A DNA stretch of 64,000 nt from contig NZ_JANFNG010000028.1 in assembly GCF_024436035.1 (NCBI RefSeq), positions 22,093 through 86,092 on the forward strand, written 5' to 3'. The notes below the pieces were generated by a model that saw only the letters and a list, made by a program, of their open reading frames with translations, was not told where the DNA came from and ran no database searches. The translations under genes were made by a program, and so were the position numbers. The stretch is from Streptomyces humicola (GTDB lineage Bacteria; Actinomycetota; Actinomycetes; Streptomycetales; Streptomycetaceae). Shown one piece after another: positions 41,027-50,539 of the stretch (position 1 is its first letter; every line of letters begins with the position of its first letter).

Positions 41027-41509
41027 ATGAGTGGCACCGAATCCGTCGTGGCCCTGATCGAACTGCTGCACAACAACCCGGCTACCTGCGACTGGACGGG
41101 CGGACTCAGCACGCAGGACATCGCCCTGGCTGAGGAACAACTCGACGTACAATTCCCCCCGTCCTACCGATACTTCCTCGCCGAGCTGGGAAGCTGCGAA
41201 GTAGGCAGTGAGGAATTTCTCGGTATCTACCGGACGTCTACCCTGGGGGACGCTCTCTTGGGCACCGTCTGCGAAACCCTCGATGCTCGGGCGAACCCTC
41301 GATTCCCGCCCGACCTTGTGGTCATTCAGTACGACGGGATGGGAGGGCTCGTTTCACTCGATGTCTCCCGCAAGGACGACCAAGGCGAGTCACCAGTCGT
41401 CGTCTGGGACCCCGGCTCCGCTGACCGCGGAGGCCCTGAATTGCTCGCCCAGGACTTCGGCACCTACGCGCTGCGCGAGTGCACCAGAGCCCTGAATCGC
41501 CCGGCATGA
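41027..41509 (+). CDS. SMI1/KNR4 family protein (candidate immunity protein 2)
   Basis: 160 aa, MSGTESVVALIELLHNNPAT... The SMI1/KNR4 signature is clear: GGLSTQDIALAEEQLDVQFPPSYRYFLAELGS, GSEEFLGIY, and LVVIQYDGMGGLVSLD. The superfamily is a common immunity module in polymorphic toxin systems. It follows the first immunity gene by 86 bases and may be an orphan immunity gene from a displaced toxin tip. Start ATG 41027. Confidence 0.85.
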   Translation: MSGTESVVALIELLHNNPATCDWTGGLSTQDIALAEEQLDVQFPPSYRYFLAELGSCEVGSEEFLGIYRTSTLGDALLGTVCETLDARANPRFPPDLVVIQYDGMGGLVSLDVSRKDDQGESPVVVWDPGSADRGGPELLAQDFGTYALRECTRALNRPA

Positions 41510-41696
41510 GCACTTAGAGCGATCCGTCGCCGCGCGCCTCTCGGTGCTCTGCCTCTGAACGAACTCCATAAGGGCGCTGCTCGCAGTCGGCGAAGACTGT
41601 AACGACGATGCCGTCGGTCGTGAGACCGGGGCGTACTGACGATGATCTGGATAAGGGTGTCGCAGGCGGCGATGGCCCGAGGGGTCCGCGCCCGAC

Positions 41697-41987
41697 CTAC
41701 GCACAGAGATCATGTGCCTTAGCACCTTGCCCTTCAGCGGGCGGGCAGGCCGCCGGAGATCGCTCCATACCAAGAAGCCGAAGTAGGTCCGCGGTGACGA
41801 CGCGGTAGGCGTTGCCAAGCCGCAGGACCTTGACCGGGTACTTCCCCTGCTTGGCGAGACCGTACCCGGTGCTGCGACCGATGGCCAGCGCGCGATTCGC
41901 TGTGTCCAGGTCGATCACAGCAGGGAGGGCGAGGAGCTCATCGTTCGTGAGCGCTCGCACCTCTCGCCTGGATCCAGGTGCCTTCAT
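41697..41987 (-). CDS. excisionase-like helix-turn-helix protein
   Basis: 96 aa from ATG 41987 (GGAGGACATC directly upstream). Central segment DLDTANRALAIGRSTGYGLAKQGKYPVKVLRLGNAYRVVTADLLRLLGM is the winged-helix excisionase/MerR-like fold used as recombination directionality factors in actinomycete elements. It is divergent from the XRE gene across 90 bases, giving a typical control region of an integrative element. Function inferred from fold and position. Confidence 0.8.
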   Translation of the reverse strand: MKAPGSRREVRALTNDELLALPAVIDLDTANRALAIGRSTGYGLAKQGKYPVKVLRLGNAYRVVTADLLRLLGMERSPAACPPAEGQGAKAHDLCA

Positions 41988-42077
41988 GATGTCCTCCGGA
42001 CGCTATCGACTGCAGATTCCCGGGAGACATGTATCACGGAGTTGCAGCAGCACTTTTTTCGATCGTAGAGTGCAGCT

Positions 42078-42731
42078 ATGACCTCACTTGATCAATGGCC
42101 CGCCGCCTTCACCGCACGAGTGGCACGGGAGATGCGCGAAGCACGCAGGGCCGCCGGCCTGACCATGGCGGATGTAGCCCAAGGCTGCGTCGACCGCGGC
42201 TTCGAATCGACCGAGCAGACCATCAAGAACCTGGAGACTGGGCGTCGAACCAGCCTGACCCTCGCCGAGTTCTTCGTCCTGGCCGACGTGCTCACCATCC
42301 CGCCGGTGTGCTTGCTCTTCCCCTTGGGCCGCGCCGCCACCGTAGAGGTCCTCCCGAACCGGGAGGTATCCACCTGGAACGCTCTCGCCTGGTTCACCGG
42401 CGAGACGCCCATGGAACAACCAGCACCGGAGGGCACGCCCCGCGAGGTGCTGGATGTCTTCCGCATCCACGGCGACCTCGTGGCCGCCGCCATGGCGTCC
42501 ACCACCCTGGCCAAGGAACGCCGCCGCATGGCCAGCACCACGCTGGACAGGGAGCGCCGGGCCACACTGCTGGAACGGGCCGCAGGCTACGAAGAGCACG
42601 CCTTCGAAGACTGCCAGGAACTTCGTGCCTTCCGAGCACGCATGCGAGACCGCAGCCTGGTGCCCCCCGCCCTTCCCCACGACCTGGCGTTCGTCGACCA
42701 GCCCGAGAACCACCCCGAGGACAGCGAGTGA
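42078..42731 (+). CDS. XRE-family transcriptional regulator
   Basis: 217 aa. N-terminal HTH: MREARRAAGLTMADVAQGCV...FESTEQTIKNLETGRRTSLTLAEFFVLADVLTIPPVCLLFP. The C-terminal ~120 residues are helical and charged (STTLAKERRRMASTTLDRER). Probably regulates excisionase and integrase expression of the island. Its TGA overlaps the integrase GTG (GTGA, 42728-42731), so the two are translationally coupled. Confidence 0.85.
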   Translation: MTSLDQWPAAFTARVAREMREARRAAGLTMADVAQGCVDRGFESTEQTIKNLETGRRTSLTLAEFFVLADVLTIPPVCLLFPLGRAATVEVLPNREVSTWNALAWFTGETPMEQPAPEGTPREVLDVFRIHGDLVAAAMASTTLAKERRRMASTTLDRERRATLLERAAGYEEHAFEDCQELRAFRARMRDRSLVPPALPHDLAFVDQPENHPEDSE

Positions 42732-44329
42732 AGAACGGTTCCGTCTCCCGCCGCTGCCGTTGCACAGACCCTGCGACCGGGAAGGAATACGGCTCCACAT
42801 GCCCGAAACGCAAGAACTCCCGGCACGGCACCTGGACCGCCTTCCAGGAACTGGAACCGGCACAGGACGGCCGCCGACGCCGGTTCCGACGCGGCGGCTT
42901 CACTACTTCTGCCGAGGCCCAGCAGGAACTCGACAAGGTCCGCGCCCTCATGGCGATACCCGACGAGGACGACGCCTGGGGCAAGACCACGATCAGCGAC
43001 CTCATCGAAGCCTGCCTCAAGGAGAAGGAACCGCTGCCGGACTACGACGAGACCCGGCGCCGATTCCAGACCGGCCAGAGCCTTAACTCCAAGACCACAG
43101 TCGCCGAGTGGCTCGACACATGGCTCGCCGGACGCAAGCGGCTGCGCGTCACCGGTTACGCCCGGTACGAGAGCGATATCCGGATACACCTCAAGCCGCA
43201 CCTCGGACACATCCGCCTGGACAAGCTCCGCGTGCACCACATCAGCTCAATGTTCGACGCCATCAACGAAGCCAACATCGACATCCAGGAGCAGAACGCC
43301 CAGCGGCGAGCCCTCGTCGACCAGTTGAACGCCACGCCGTGGAAGGGGACAGCGAACCGAGCCCGCCGTAAGCAGCTGAAAGCCCAGCTCGATGAAATGC
43401 CCCCATTCCGCCGACCCACCGGCCTCAACACCCAGCCACGCATCAAGATCGCACTGCGGGCTGCCCTGAACGTCGCCATCGCCCAGCAGGTAATGCCGCC
43501 CTTCAACCCCGCCGCCCACGCCGAACTGCTGCCCGGTACCAAACCGAAGGCCCTCGTCTGGACCGACGAGCGCATCGCCCGGTGGAGGGAGACCGGCGAG
43601 AAGCCCTCACCGGTCATGGTCTGGACACCGGAACAGACCGGCACCTTCCTCGACTTCGTCGCCCACGACCGCCTGTACCCGTTGTAGCGGCTGATCGCGT
43701 TCCGAGGCATGCGCCGCGGTGAAGCCTGCGGGGCGCGATGGATAGACCTGTCAGCCACGCAGCGATCGCTCACCATCGCCACCCAGCTCGTGATCGACGG
43801 CTGGGACGTACACGAGAACGCCCCGAAGACCGACAGCGGCAGCCGTCTCATCGCCCTCGACGACGAAACGATCCGAGTCCTCCTCGCACACAAGGAACGC
43901 CAGGAGCAGGAACAGCACGAATGGGGCGAGTGCTGGAAGAACACCGGCCGCATCTTCACCCAGGAGGACGGCTCACTTCTCCACCCCGGCAAGGTCTCCG
44001 ACCATTTCGAGCGTCTGGTCGCCGCCGCCGACCTACCACCAATCCGGCTGCCCGACCTCCGCCACGTCGCCGCCACACTCATGCTCTCGGCCGGAGTCGA
44101 CGTCAAGGTCGTCTCAGAGACCCTCGGCCACTCGGACACCCGGATCACCAGGGACATCTACCAGTCCGTCCTCGACGACCTGGCCCGCGACGCCGCCGAG
44201 AAGGTCGTCCAGCTCGTACCCCGTTCACGCGGACGGCTCTCCATCGTCGGCAACGACGAGAGCCCCGGCAGCAACCGCAACGAGCGAACTCCTCGGCCTC
44301 GCAAGGCGTCGGACGAACGCCCTGCCTGA
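42728..44329 (+). pseudogene. int: tyrosine integrase with in-frame amber stop
   Basis: 534-codon frame from GTG 42728. Codons 1-319 hold a Cys-containing arm-binding start (RRCRCTDPATGKEYGSTCPK), the SAM-like core-binding domain (TVAEWLDTWLAG...DIRIHLKPHLGHIRLDKL) and the linker to YPL. Codon 320 is TAG (43685-43687). The same frame continues with RLIAFRGMRRGEACGARW (catalytic Arg), LPDLRHVAATLMLSAGVDVK (R-x-x-H), LGHSDTRITRDIYQS (His, nucleophile Tyr). Related integrases normally have Trp or Tyr at this place, so a single base change is likely. All catalytic residues are beyond the stop. Either the element is locked in place, or low-level read-through or a sequencing error applies. Confidence 0.88.
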
Positions 44330-44344
44330 GCGCCCAAAAGGAGA

Positions 44345-44374
44345 GCCCCTGCCAGCACAGCGGTTTCCAGGGGC
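44345..44374 (+). terminator. terminator downstream of integrase
   Basis: GCCCCTG (44345-44351) and CAGGGGC (44368-44374) form a 7-bp stem with a 16-base loop, 15 bases after the integrase stop and followed by CGTTTC. Confidence 0.55.
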
Positions 44375-44871
44375 CGTTTCGGAATCTTCCGCTGACGGCA
44401 TACCGACTGAGTACATCGCCCACCACAACGGCGGGCAGAGGACCGCTCTGACGATGCAGGCGTCCGACCCGCAGCAGCTCGCGAGCCTGATGCCGGAGGC
44501 GCCCGTCGGGCACGAGGTGCTGACCTCCCTGGCCCTGGCGCACGCCCTGCCTGGCAGAAGTCCAGGGCGCGCACTGGACTGGAGCTTGATCGGCAGGGAC
44601 CGTGGCGAAGCTTGAAATCCCCATGGCCCTCAGGTCGCCCGCTTCGCCCTCCGCTCCCTGAGCTCAGGGCAGTGCGGAACAGTGATCTTCTCCAGCCGTG
44701 ACTTGTAGAAATCGACCACAGTTTCTGCGCGACCCCGGGTCGTGCGTATCCCTTCGCGTCGACCGCTCGTGCAGCGGCCCTGCAGTCTCGTCCACCGGTT
44801 GTCCACCGGCGGCCTCCCACGCCGCCCGCTGGGCCCGGCAGCAGCCCCCACCCAAGATCGCAGAAAGGTAA
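44375..44871. other. right end of the island, gene remnant
   Basis: About 500 bases between integrase terminator and tRNA. Plus-strand translation of 44403-44615 gives a coherent but unidentified piece (TEYIAHHNGGQRTALTMQAS, then VGHEVLTSLALAHALPG) without a start, ending near 44615, probably a degraded gene. The part 44740-44830 shows a GTCCACCGG repeat (two copies, about 44789 and 44801). Confidence 0.35.
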
Positions 44872-44906
44872 AAGGCCCAGGCCATCGGCTTGGCGACCTG
44901 GGCCTT
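44872..44906 (-). terminator. terminator of tRNA-Thr
   Basis: AAGGCCCAGG (44872-44881) and CCTGGGCCTT (44897-44906) make a perfect 10-bp stem with a 15-base loop, 3 bases beyond the CCA end of the tRNA-Thr gene on the minus strand, followed on that strand by TTTACC. Confidence 0.75.
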
Positions 44907-44909
44907 GCG

Positions 44910-44956
44910 TGGAGCCCCCTGTCGGGTTCGAACCGACGACCCCCGCTTTACAAGAG
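44910..44956 (-). repeat. att-like copy 3 inside the tRNA-Thr gene
   Basis: 47-base segment identical to att copy 2 and, over 44 bases, to att copy 1. Integration at a tRNA 3' half regenerates a complete tRNA at one junction, which is what is seen here. Confidence 0.92.
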
Positions 44957-44986
44957 CGGTGCTCTGGCCAGCTGAGCTAAGGAGGC
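44910..44986 (-). tRNA. tRNA-Thr (anticodon TGT)
   Basis: On the minus strand: acceptor GCCTCCT pairs with AGGGGGC, D arm TAGCTCAGCTGGCCAGAGC, anticodon arm with loop CTTGTAA (anticodon TGT, reads ACA), T arm GTCGGGTTCGAACCCGAC, discriminator T and an encoded CCA (44912-44910). All arms fold. It is the attachment site of the island: its 3' half, from the anticodon loop to CCA, is duplicated at 20.58 kb and 15.59 kb. Confidence 0.97.
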
Positions 44987-45123
44987 ACGGCCCCCGTGCC
45001 GCGTGGGCGGTGGGGCCAAGTGAAGGGTACCAAGGGTCCGGGGTGGGGCCGCCGGGAAATTGCGTGGTGGCGGGTGCTGACAACGGGGGCCGGGGCCGGT
45101 AGCGTCGCGGCAAGTCTACGCCA

Positions 45124-45139
45124 AGTGGACTAGACCTCC
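45124..45139 (+). promoter_or_regulatory. DasR-like operator (dre) upstream of msiK
   Basis: AGTGGACTAGACCTCC agrees at about 13 of 16 positions with the DasR consensus palindrome (ACTGGTCTAGACCAGT with S at variable sites), 50 bases before the msiK start. DasR is the GlcNAc-responsive GntR regulator of Streptomyces; msiK serves chitobiose uptake, so control is plausible. Confidence 0.5.
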
Positions 45140-45190
45140 CTCTACTCGGATCGTCCGGCACGTTCCTGCCGGTGAAGGGATCAGAGCACC

Positions 45191-46309
45191 ATGGCTACTG
45201 TCACGTTCGACAGCGCGACCCGCATATACCCCGGCTCGGACCGGGCGGCGGTCGACAAGCTCGACATCGAGATCGCGGACGGCGAATTCCTCGTACTCGT
45301 CGGACCGTCCGGCTGCGGAAAGTCCACCTCCCTGCGGATGCTCGCAGGGCTCGAGGACGTCAACGAGGGCGCCATCCGTATCGGCGACCGCGATGTGACG
45401 CATCTGCCGCCGAAGGACCGGGACATCGCCATGGTGTTCCAGAACTACGCGCTCTACCCGCACATGACCGTCGCCGACAACATGGGCTTCGCGCTCAAGA
45501 TCGCCGGGGTCAACAAGGCGGACATCCGCAAGCGGGTCGAGGAGGCCGCGAAGATCCTGGACCTCACCGAGTACCTCGGCCGCAAGCCGAAGGCGCTCTC
45601 GGGTGGTCAGAGGCAGCGCGTGGCGATGGGACGGGCCATCGTCCGCGAGCCGCAGGTCTTTCTGATGGACGAGCCGCTGTCGAACCTCGACGCCAAGCTC
45701 CGCGTCCAGACCCGTACGCAGATCGCCGGGCTCCAGCGCCGCCTCGGCACCACCACCGTCTACGTCACCCACGACCAGGTCGAGGCGATGACGATGGGCG
45801 ACCGCGTGGCGGTGCTCAAGGACGGTGTACTGCAGCAGGTCGACTCGCCGCGCAATATGTACGACCGGCCGGCCAACCTCTTCGTGGCGGGCTTCATCGG
45901 CTCTCCGGCGATGAACCTCGTCGAGGTACCGATCACCGATGGCGGCGTGAAGTTCGGCAACAGCATCGTCAACGTCAACCGCGAGGCCGTCGCGGCCGCC
46001 GCCGACAAGGGCGACCGTACGGTGACGGTGGGCGTGCGGCCCGAGCACTTCGACATCACCAACGGCGATGCCCAGGGGGTCGCCAAGGACGAGCCCGCTG
46101 GCGTCGCCGTCACGGTCAACGTCGTCGAGGAGCTCGGCGCGGACGGGTACGTGTACGGCACGGCCGAGTTCGGGAGCGAGCAGAAGGACCTCGTCGTCCG
46201 GGTCGGCGGACGTCAGGTGCCGATGAAGGGCGATGTGCTGCACATCGTGCCGCGGGCGGGCGAGACGCACGTCTTCTCGACCTCCTCCGGCGAGCGGCTC
46301 AGCGACTGA
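45191..46309 (+). CDS. msiK: multiple sugar-import ABC ATPase MsiK
   Basis: 372 aa. Walker A VLVGPSGCGKSTSLRM, Q-loop VFQNYALYPHMTV, signature LSGGQRQRVAMGRA, Walker B VFLMDEPLSNLDAKLR, H-loop VYVTHDQVEAM, then the MalK/UgpC-type TOBE/OB regulatory domain (residues ~235-372, GVRPEHFDI, VVEELGADGYVYG). In Streptomyces this shared ATPase energises several CUT1 sugar importers for maltose, cellobiose and chitobiose. It stands alone without permease genes, as expected for MsiK. Start ATG 45191. First core gene right of the island. Confidence 0.95.
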   Translation: MATVTFDSATRIYPGSDRAAVDKLDIEIADGEFLVLVGPSGCGKSTSLRMLAGLEDVNEGAIRIGDRDVTHLPPKDRDIAMVFQNYALYPHMTVADNMGFALKIAGVNKADIRKRVEEAAKILDLTEYLGRKPKALSGGQRQRVAMGRAIVREPQVFLMDEPLSNLDAKLRVQTRTQIAGLQRRLGTTTVYVTHDQVEAMTMGDRVAVLKDGVLQQVDSPRNMYDRPANLFVAGFIGSPAMNLVEVPITDGGVKFGNSIVNVNREAVAAAADKGDRTVTVGVRPEHFDITNGDAQGVAKDEPAGVAVTVNVVEELGADGYVYGTAEFGSEQKDLVVRVGGRQVPMKGDVLHIVPRAGETHVFSTSSGERLSD

Positions 46310-46329
46310 CGCCGTCCCTGCACCACTGA

Positions 46330-46360
46330 CGCGGTACGGCCACCGGGTGGCCGTACCGCG
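46330..46360 (+). terminator. terminator of msiK
   Basis: CGCGGTACGGCCACC and GGTGGCCGTACCGCG arms (14-15 bp stem, very short loop) 21 bases after the msiK stop. Strong GC hairpin, no U tract. Confidence 0.8.
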
Positions 46361-46543
46361 TCCGCTGTGGCGGTCTGTCGACATTGGGACGGTGGCCGGC
46401 ACCGGAGGTGTCGATAAATACCCGCACGAATCGGCCCTTTCGAGCAGTGTGCGTCAACGCCAAACCACCCGTCCGGGGATTTCTTTCGCTCGTCAGGGTG
46501 ACTAAATGTCGCCAAATCATCACCGCTCGCTACCATCACGGAC

Positions 46544-46978
46544 GTGAACCAGGCAGCCCGCCGTATCGGCAAGACTCTCGCTCTCGTCCTCCCGGTCGTT
46601 CTCGTCCTGTCCGGGACCCTCGCCGTCACCCGCGTCCCATGGGCCACTTCCGCCTCCGACGCACAGGTGCTCACGGCCTCCGCCAAGCGCAGCGACACGG
46701 ACACCTCCAACGCGCCGCAGGACGTTCTGCGCCGCCGCCTCCTCGCCGAGTTGCAGGAGAAGAATCCCGGCGTCGCGCTCACCGATCTGCAGACCGAGAT
46801 GGCCAGGCGCCCCTCGCTCGCCCGCTACTGCACGGCCATCGCTCGTGCGCTGGGACGCGCCGCGGTCGCCAAGTACGCCCGCTACGACGTCGGTTCGGTC
46901 GCCGTGCAGCGCGCACAGGCGTGGGCACGTCCGGTGTGCGACACATCCTTCGCCGCCGGCGTCGCCTCCGTCGGGTGA
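46544..46978 (+). CDS. secreted/membrane-anchored hypothetical protein
   Basis: 144 aa from GTG 46544: MNQAARRIGKTLALVLPVVLVLSGTLAV is a signal or anchor, followed by a soluble helical part (DVLRRRLLAELQEKNPGVALTDLQTEM, ARYCTAIARALG, two Cys). No Shine-Dalgarno, but TACCAT lies exactly 7 bases before the GTG, matching a leaderless promoter. No family recognised; conserved position next to msiK suggests a genuine Streptomyces gene. Confidence 0.7.
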   Translation: MNQAARRIGKTLALVLPVVLVLSGTLAVTRVPWATSASDAQVLTASAKRSDTDTSNAPQDVLRRRLLAELQEKNPGVALTDLQTEMARRPSLARYCTAIARALGRAAVAKYARYDVGSVAVQRAQAWARPVCDTSFAAGVASVG

Positions 46979-47043
46979 CACCGGCCGATCAGGATGGACG
47001 GCACGCCCTCCGGACGCCAACGGATGGACGTATCGTTCGCCCC

Positions 47044-47808
47044 ATGACGACAGGTTCCCCTACCGCCCCGCCCGCAGCCGTCACACAAGCCGTCGTCCTC
47101 GCCGGCGGCCAGGGCTCGCGGCTGCGGCCGTACACCGACGACAGGCCGAAGCCGATGGTCGAGATCCCCGGAACCGGGACCCCGATCATCGGCCACCAGC
47201 TGGAGTGGCTCGCCGCGGAGGGGGTGACGGACGTCGTCATCTCGTGCGGCCACCTCGCCGAAGTGCTCCAGCAATGGCTCGACTCGACGGACCTGCCGCT
47301 CAAGGCCAGCACCGTCGTGGAGAAGGAACCGCTGGGACGGGGCGGCGGGCTGAAGTATGCGGCGGCCGCCCTGCCGCGGCCCGAGGAGCCGTGGTACGCC
47401 ACCAACGGCGACATCTGGACGCGCTTCTCGCTGCGCGACATGGCCGCGTTCCACGCCGAGCGTGCGGCGACGGCGACGCTGGCGCTGGCACGGCCGAACA
47501 TCCCGTGGGGCGCGGTGGAGACCGACGAGTTCGGCCATGTGCTGGACTTCATCGAGGCCCCTCCGTCGCCGTATCTGATCAACGCGGGTCTGTACGTCTT
47601 CTCGCCCGAATTCACGGCGCTGCTGCCGGATCTGGGCGACCACGAGCGGACGACGTTCCCGCAGCTGGCGCGGGAGCGCAGGCTTGCGGGGTTCCCTCTG
47701 CCACAAGGGTCGTACTGGAGGGCCATCGACACGGCGAAGGACCTCAGCGAGGCGGCAAAGGAGCTGGCACGGGCCACGAGCGCCGACGGCTCACGTCGGG
47801 ACGGCTGA
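47044..47808 (+). CDS. NDP-sugar nucleotidyltransferase
   Basis: 254 aa. AVVLAGGQGSRLRPYTDDRPKPMVEI is the nucleotide-binding signature of the GalU/RmlA/RfbF-type nucleotidyltransferases; GHQLEWLAAEGVTDVVISCGHL and ATNGDIWTRF (metal-binding Asp) follow, and EAPPSPYLINAGLYVFSPEF is also typical. The family makes activated sugars (sugar-1-P + NTP to NDP-sugar). It lacks a C-terminal hexapeptide domain. Start ATG 47044. The sugar is not predictable. Confidence 0.88.
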   Translation: MTTGSPTAPPAAVTQAVVLAGGQGSRLRPYTDDRPKPMVEIPGTGTPIIGHQLEWLAAEGVTDVVISCGHLAEVLQQWLDSTDLPLKASTVVEKEPLGRGGGLKYAAAALPRPEEPWYATNGDIWTRFSLRDMAAFHAERAATATLALARPNIPWGAVETDEFGHVLDFIEAPPSPYLINAGLYVFSPEFTALLPDLGDHERTTFPQLARERRLAGFPLPQGSYWRAIDTAKDLSEAAKELARATSADGSRRDG

Positions 47809-47843
47809 CGTCGAGACGGCTCACGTCGGGACGGCTGACGTCG
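47785..47843. repeat. tandem repeat at the nucleotidyltransferase 3' end
   Basis: A unit of about 29-30 bases (GACGGCTCACGTCGGGACGG followed by CTGACGTCG) occurs twice with one or two changes, covering the last codons of the nucleotidyltransferase and the gap to the LysR stop. It is followed at about 47862-47890 by three copies of a GCCGTTGCC-type 9-mer inside the LysR gene. Confidence 0.7.
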
Positions 47844-47844
47844 G

Positions 47845-48663
47845 TCAGCCCGTCGCCGTTGCCGCCGTTGCCGCCGTTGCCGCCGCGGTCGCCATTGCCG
47901 CCTGCGACGCCGCGCGGGCGTAGTCGTGGACCAGCGGGCGGCGGTCGTCGGCGCGCCAGGCCAGGGCGAGTTGGCTGGGCGAGATGCCACGGACCGGGCG
48001 GGTGACGACGCCGCCGAGCGTCAGCAAGGGCGCGCTGCCGGCGGCCAGCAGGCAGACACCGCGGCCGTCCACCAGCGCCTCGTAGGTCTCGCCGGTACCG
48101 GCGATCTCGGCATCGATGCGCGGTGGCCGCCCGCCTCGCGCGTCGAGGGCGAGCCAGTAGTCCCGCAACTGCCCCGCGCTCTCCGGCAGGGCGAGGAACG
48201 GCTCGTCCAGCAGATCGGCGAAGTCGACGACATCGCGACCGGCCAGCGGATGCGTATCGGGCATGGCGACACGCCGGGGCTCGACGGCCACTACGACCCA
48301 CCGGTAGCGGTCCGGCTCCGGGAGGGGCAGCCACACGAACGCCACGTCGCTCGCCCCGCCCGCGAGTCCCGCGGTCGGGTCCTCCCAACTGACCTGACGC
48401 AGCTTCACGGTTGCCGCCGGGTGCGTTCCGGTGAAGCGGGATCTGATCGCCGGCAGCAGCCCGCCGCGCCCCGGGCTGGTGCTCATCCCCACCACCAGGA
48501 TGGCCTGCTGCTCGGCCTTGGCGCGCTCAGCCGCCTGCCATGCGGCGTCCCAGTCGGCGAGTACCCGGCGAGCGTGCGGCAGCAGCGCCGCCCCGACGGG
48601 TGTCAGCAGCACCCCCTGGCGGTCCCGATCGAAGAGCGGCGCGCCCAGCCGGCGTTCCAGCAT
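47845..48663 (-). pseudogene. LysR-type regulator lacking its DNA-binding domain
   Basis: From ATG 48663 (MLERRLGAPLFDRDRQGVLLTPVGAALLPHARRVLADW) the frame is a LysR regulator from the end of the winged HTH onward, with the whole effector domain (LVVGMSTSPGRGGLLPAIRS to RGISPSQLALAWRADD). The first ~50 residues with the recognition helix are missing, and directly upstream is the end of the DoxX gene (stop 48686). The C-terminus is a simple Ala/Thr repeat (AATAATAATATG). Deletion of the 5' end is inferred; without the HTH it cannot be a normal regulator. Confidence 0.7.
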
Positions 48664-48685
48664 CCTGATCCGGCGACCGCCGCTT

Positions 48686-50434
<1,749 letters not shown>

Positions 50435-50539
50435 CTAACCGAGTGACGCCCGGATAGGACACTGCCTGACGACTGCCGAAATGTCCGAGACCCGTCAATG
50501 TCCCGGGCAAATGTCCCGGGGACGGGAGGCGAGCGGAGG

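Larger units (their letters stand above)
20580..44956. mobile_element. 24.4-kb integrative island in tRNA-Thr(TGT)
   Basis: Flanked by identical 47-base direct repeats, one of them inside the complete tRNA-Thr gene. At the tRNA end it carries an excisionase-like HTH gene, an XRE regulator and a tyrosine integrase, the usual order of actinomycete integrative elements. No tra, FtsK-like or replication gene is visible, so it is not an autonomous conjugative element. The integrase has an in-frame amber codon, so the island may be fixed. Cargo: toxin locus, RAMA-CBS-HEPN protein, T-box-controlled AspRS and several secreted proteins. Confidence 0.85.

Noticed and set aside
20580..44956. Conjugative actinomycete element (AICE) with replication and transfer genes
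   Set aside because: No FtsK-like tra gene, Rep or Spd proteins found; only the integration and excision genes are present.
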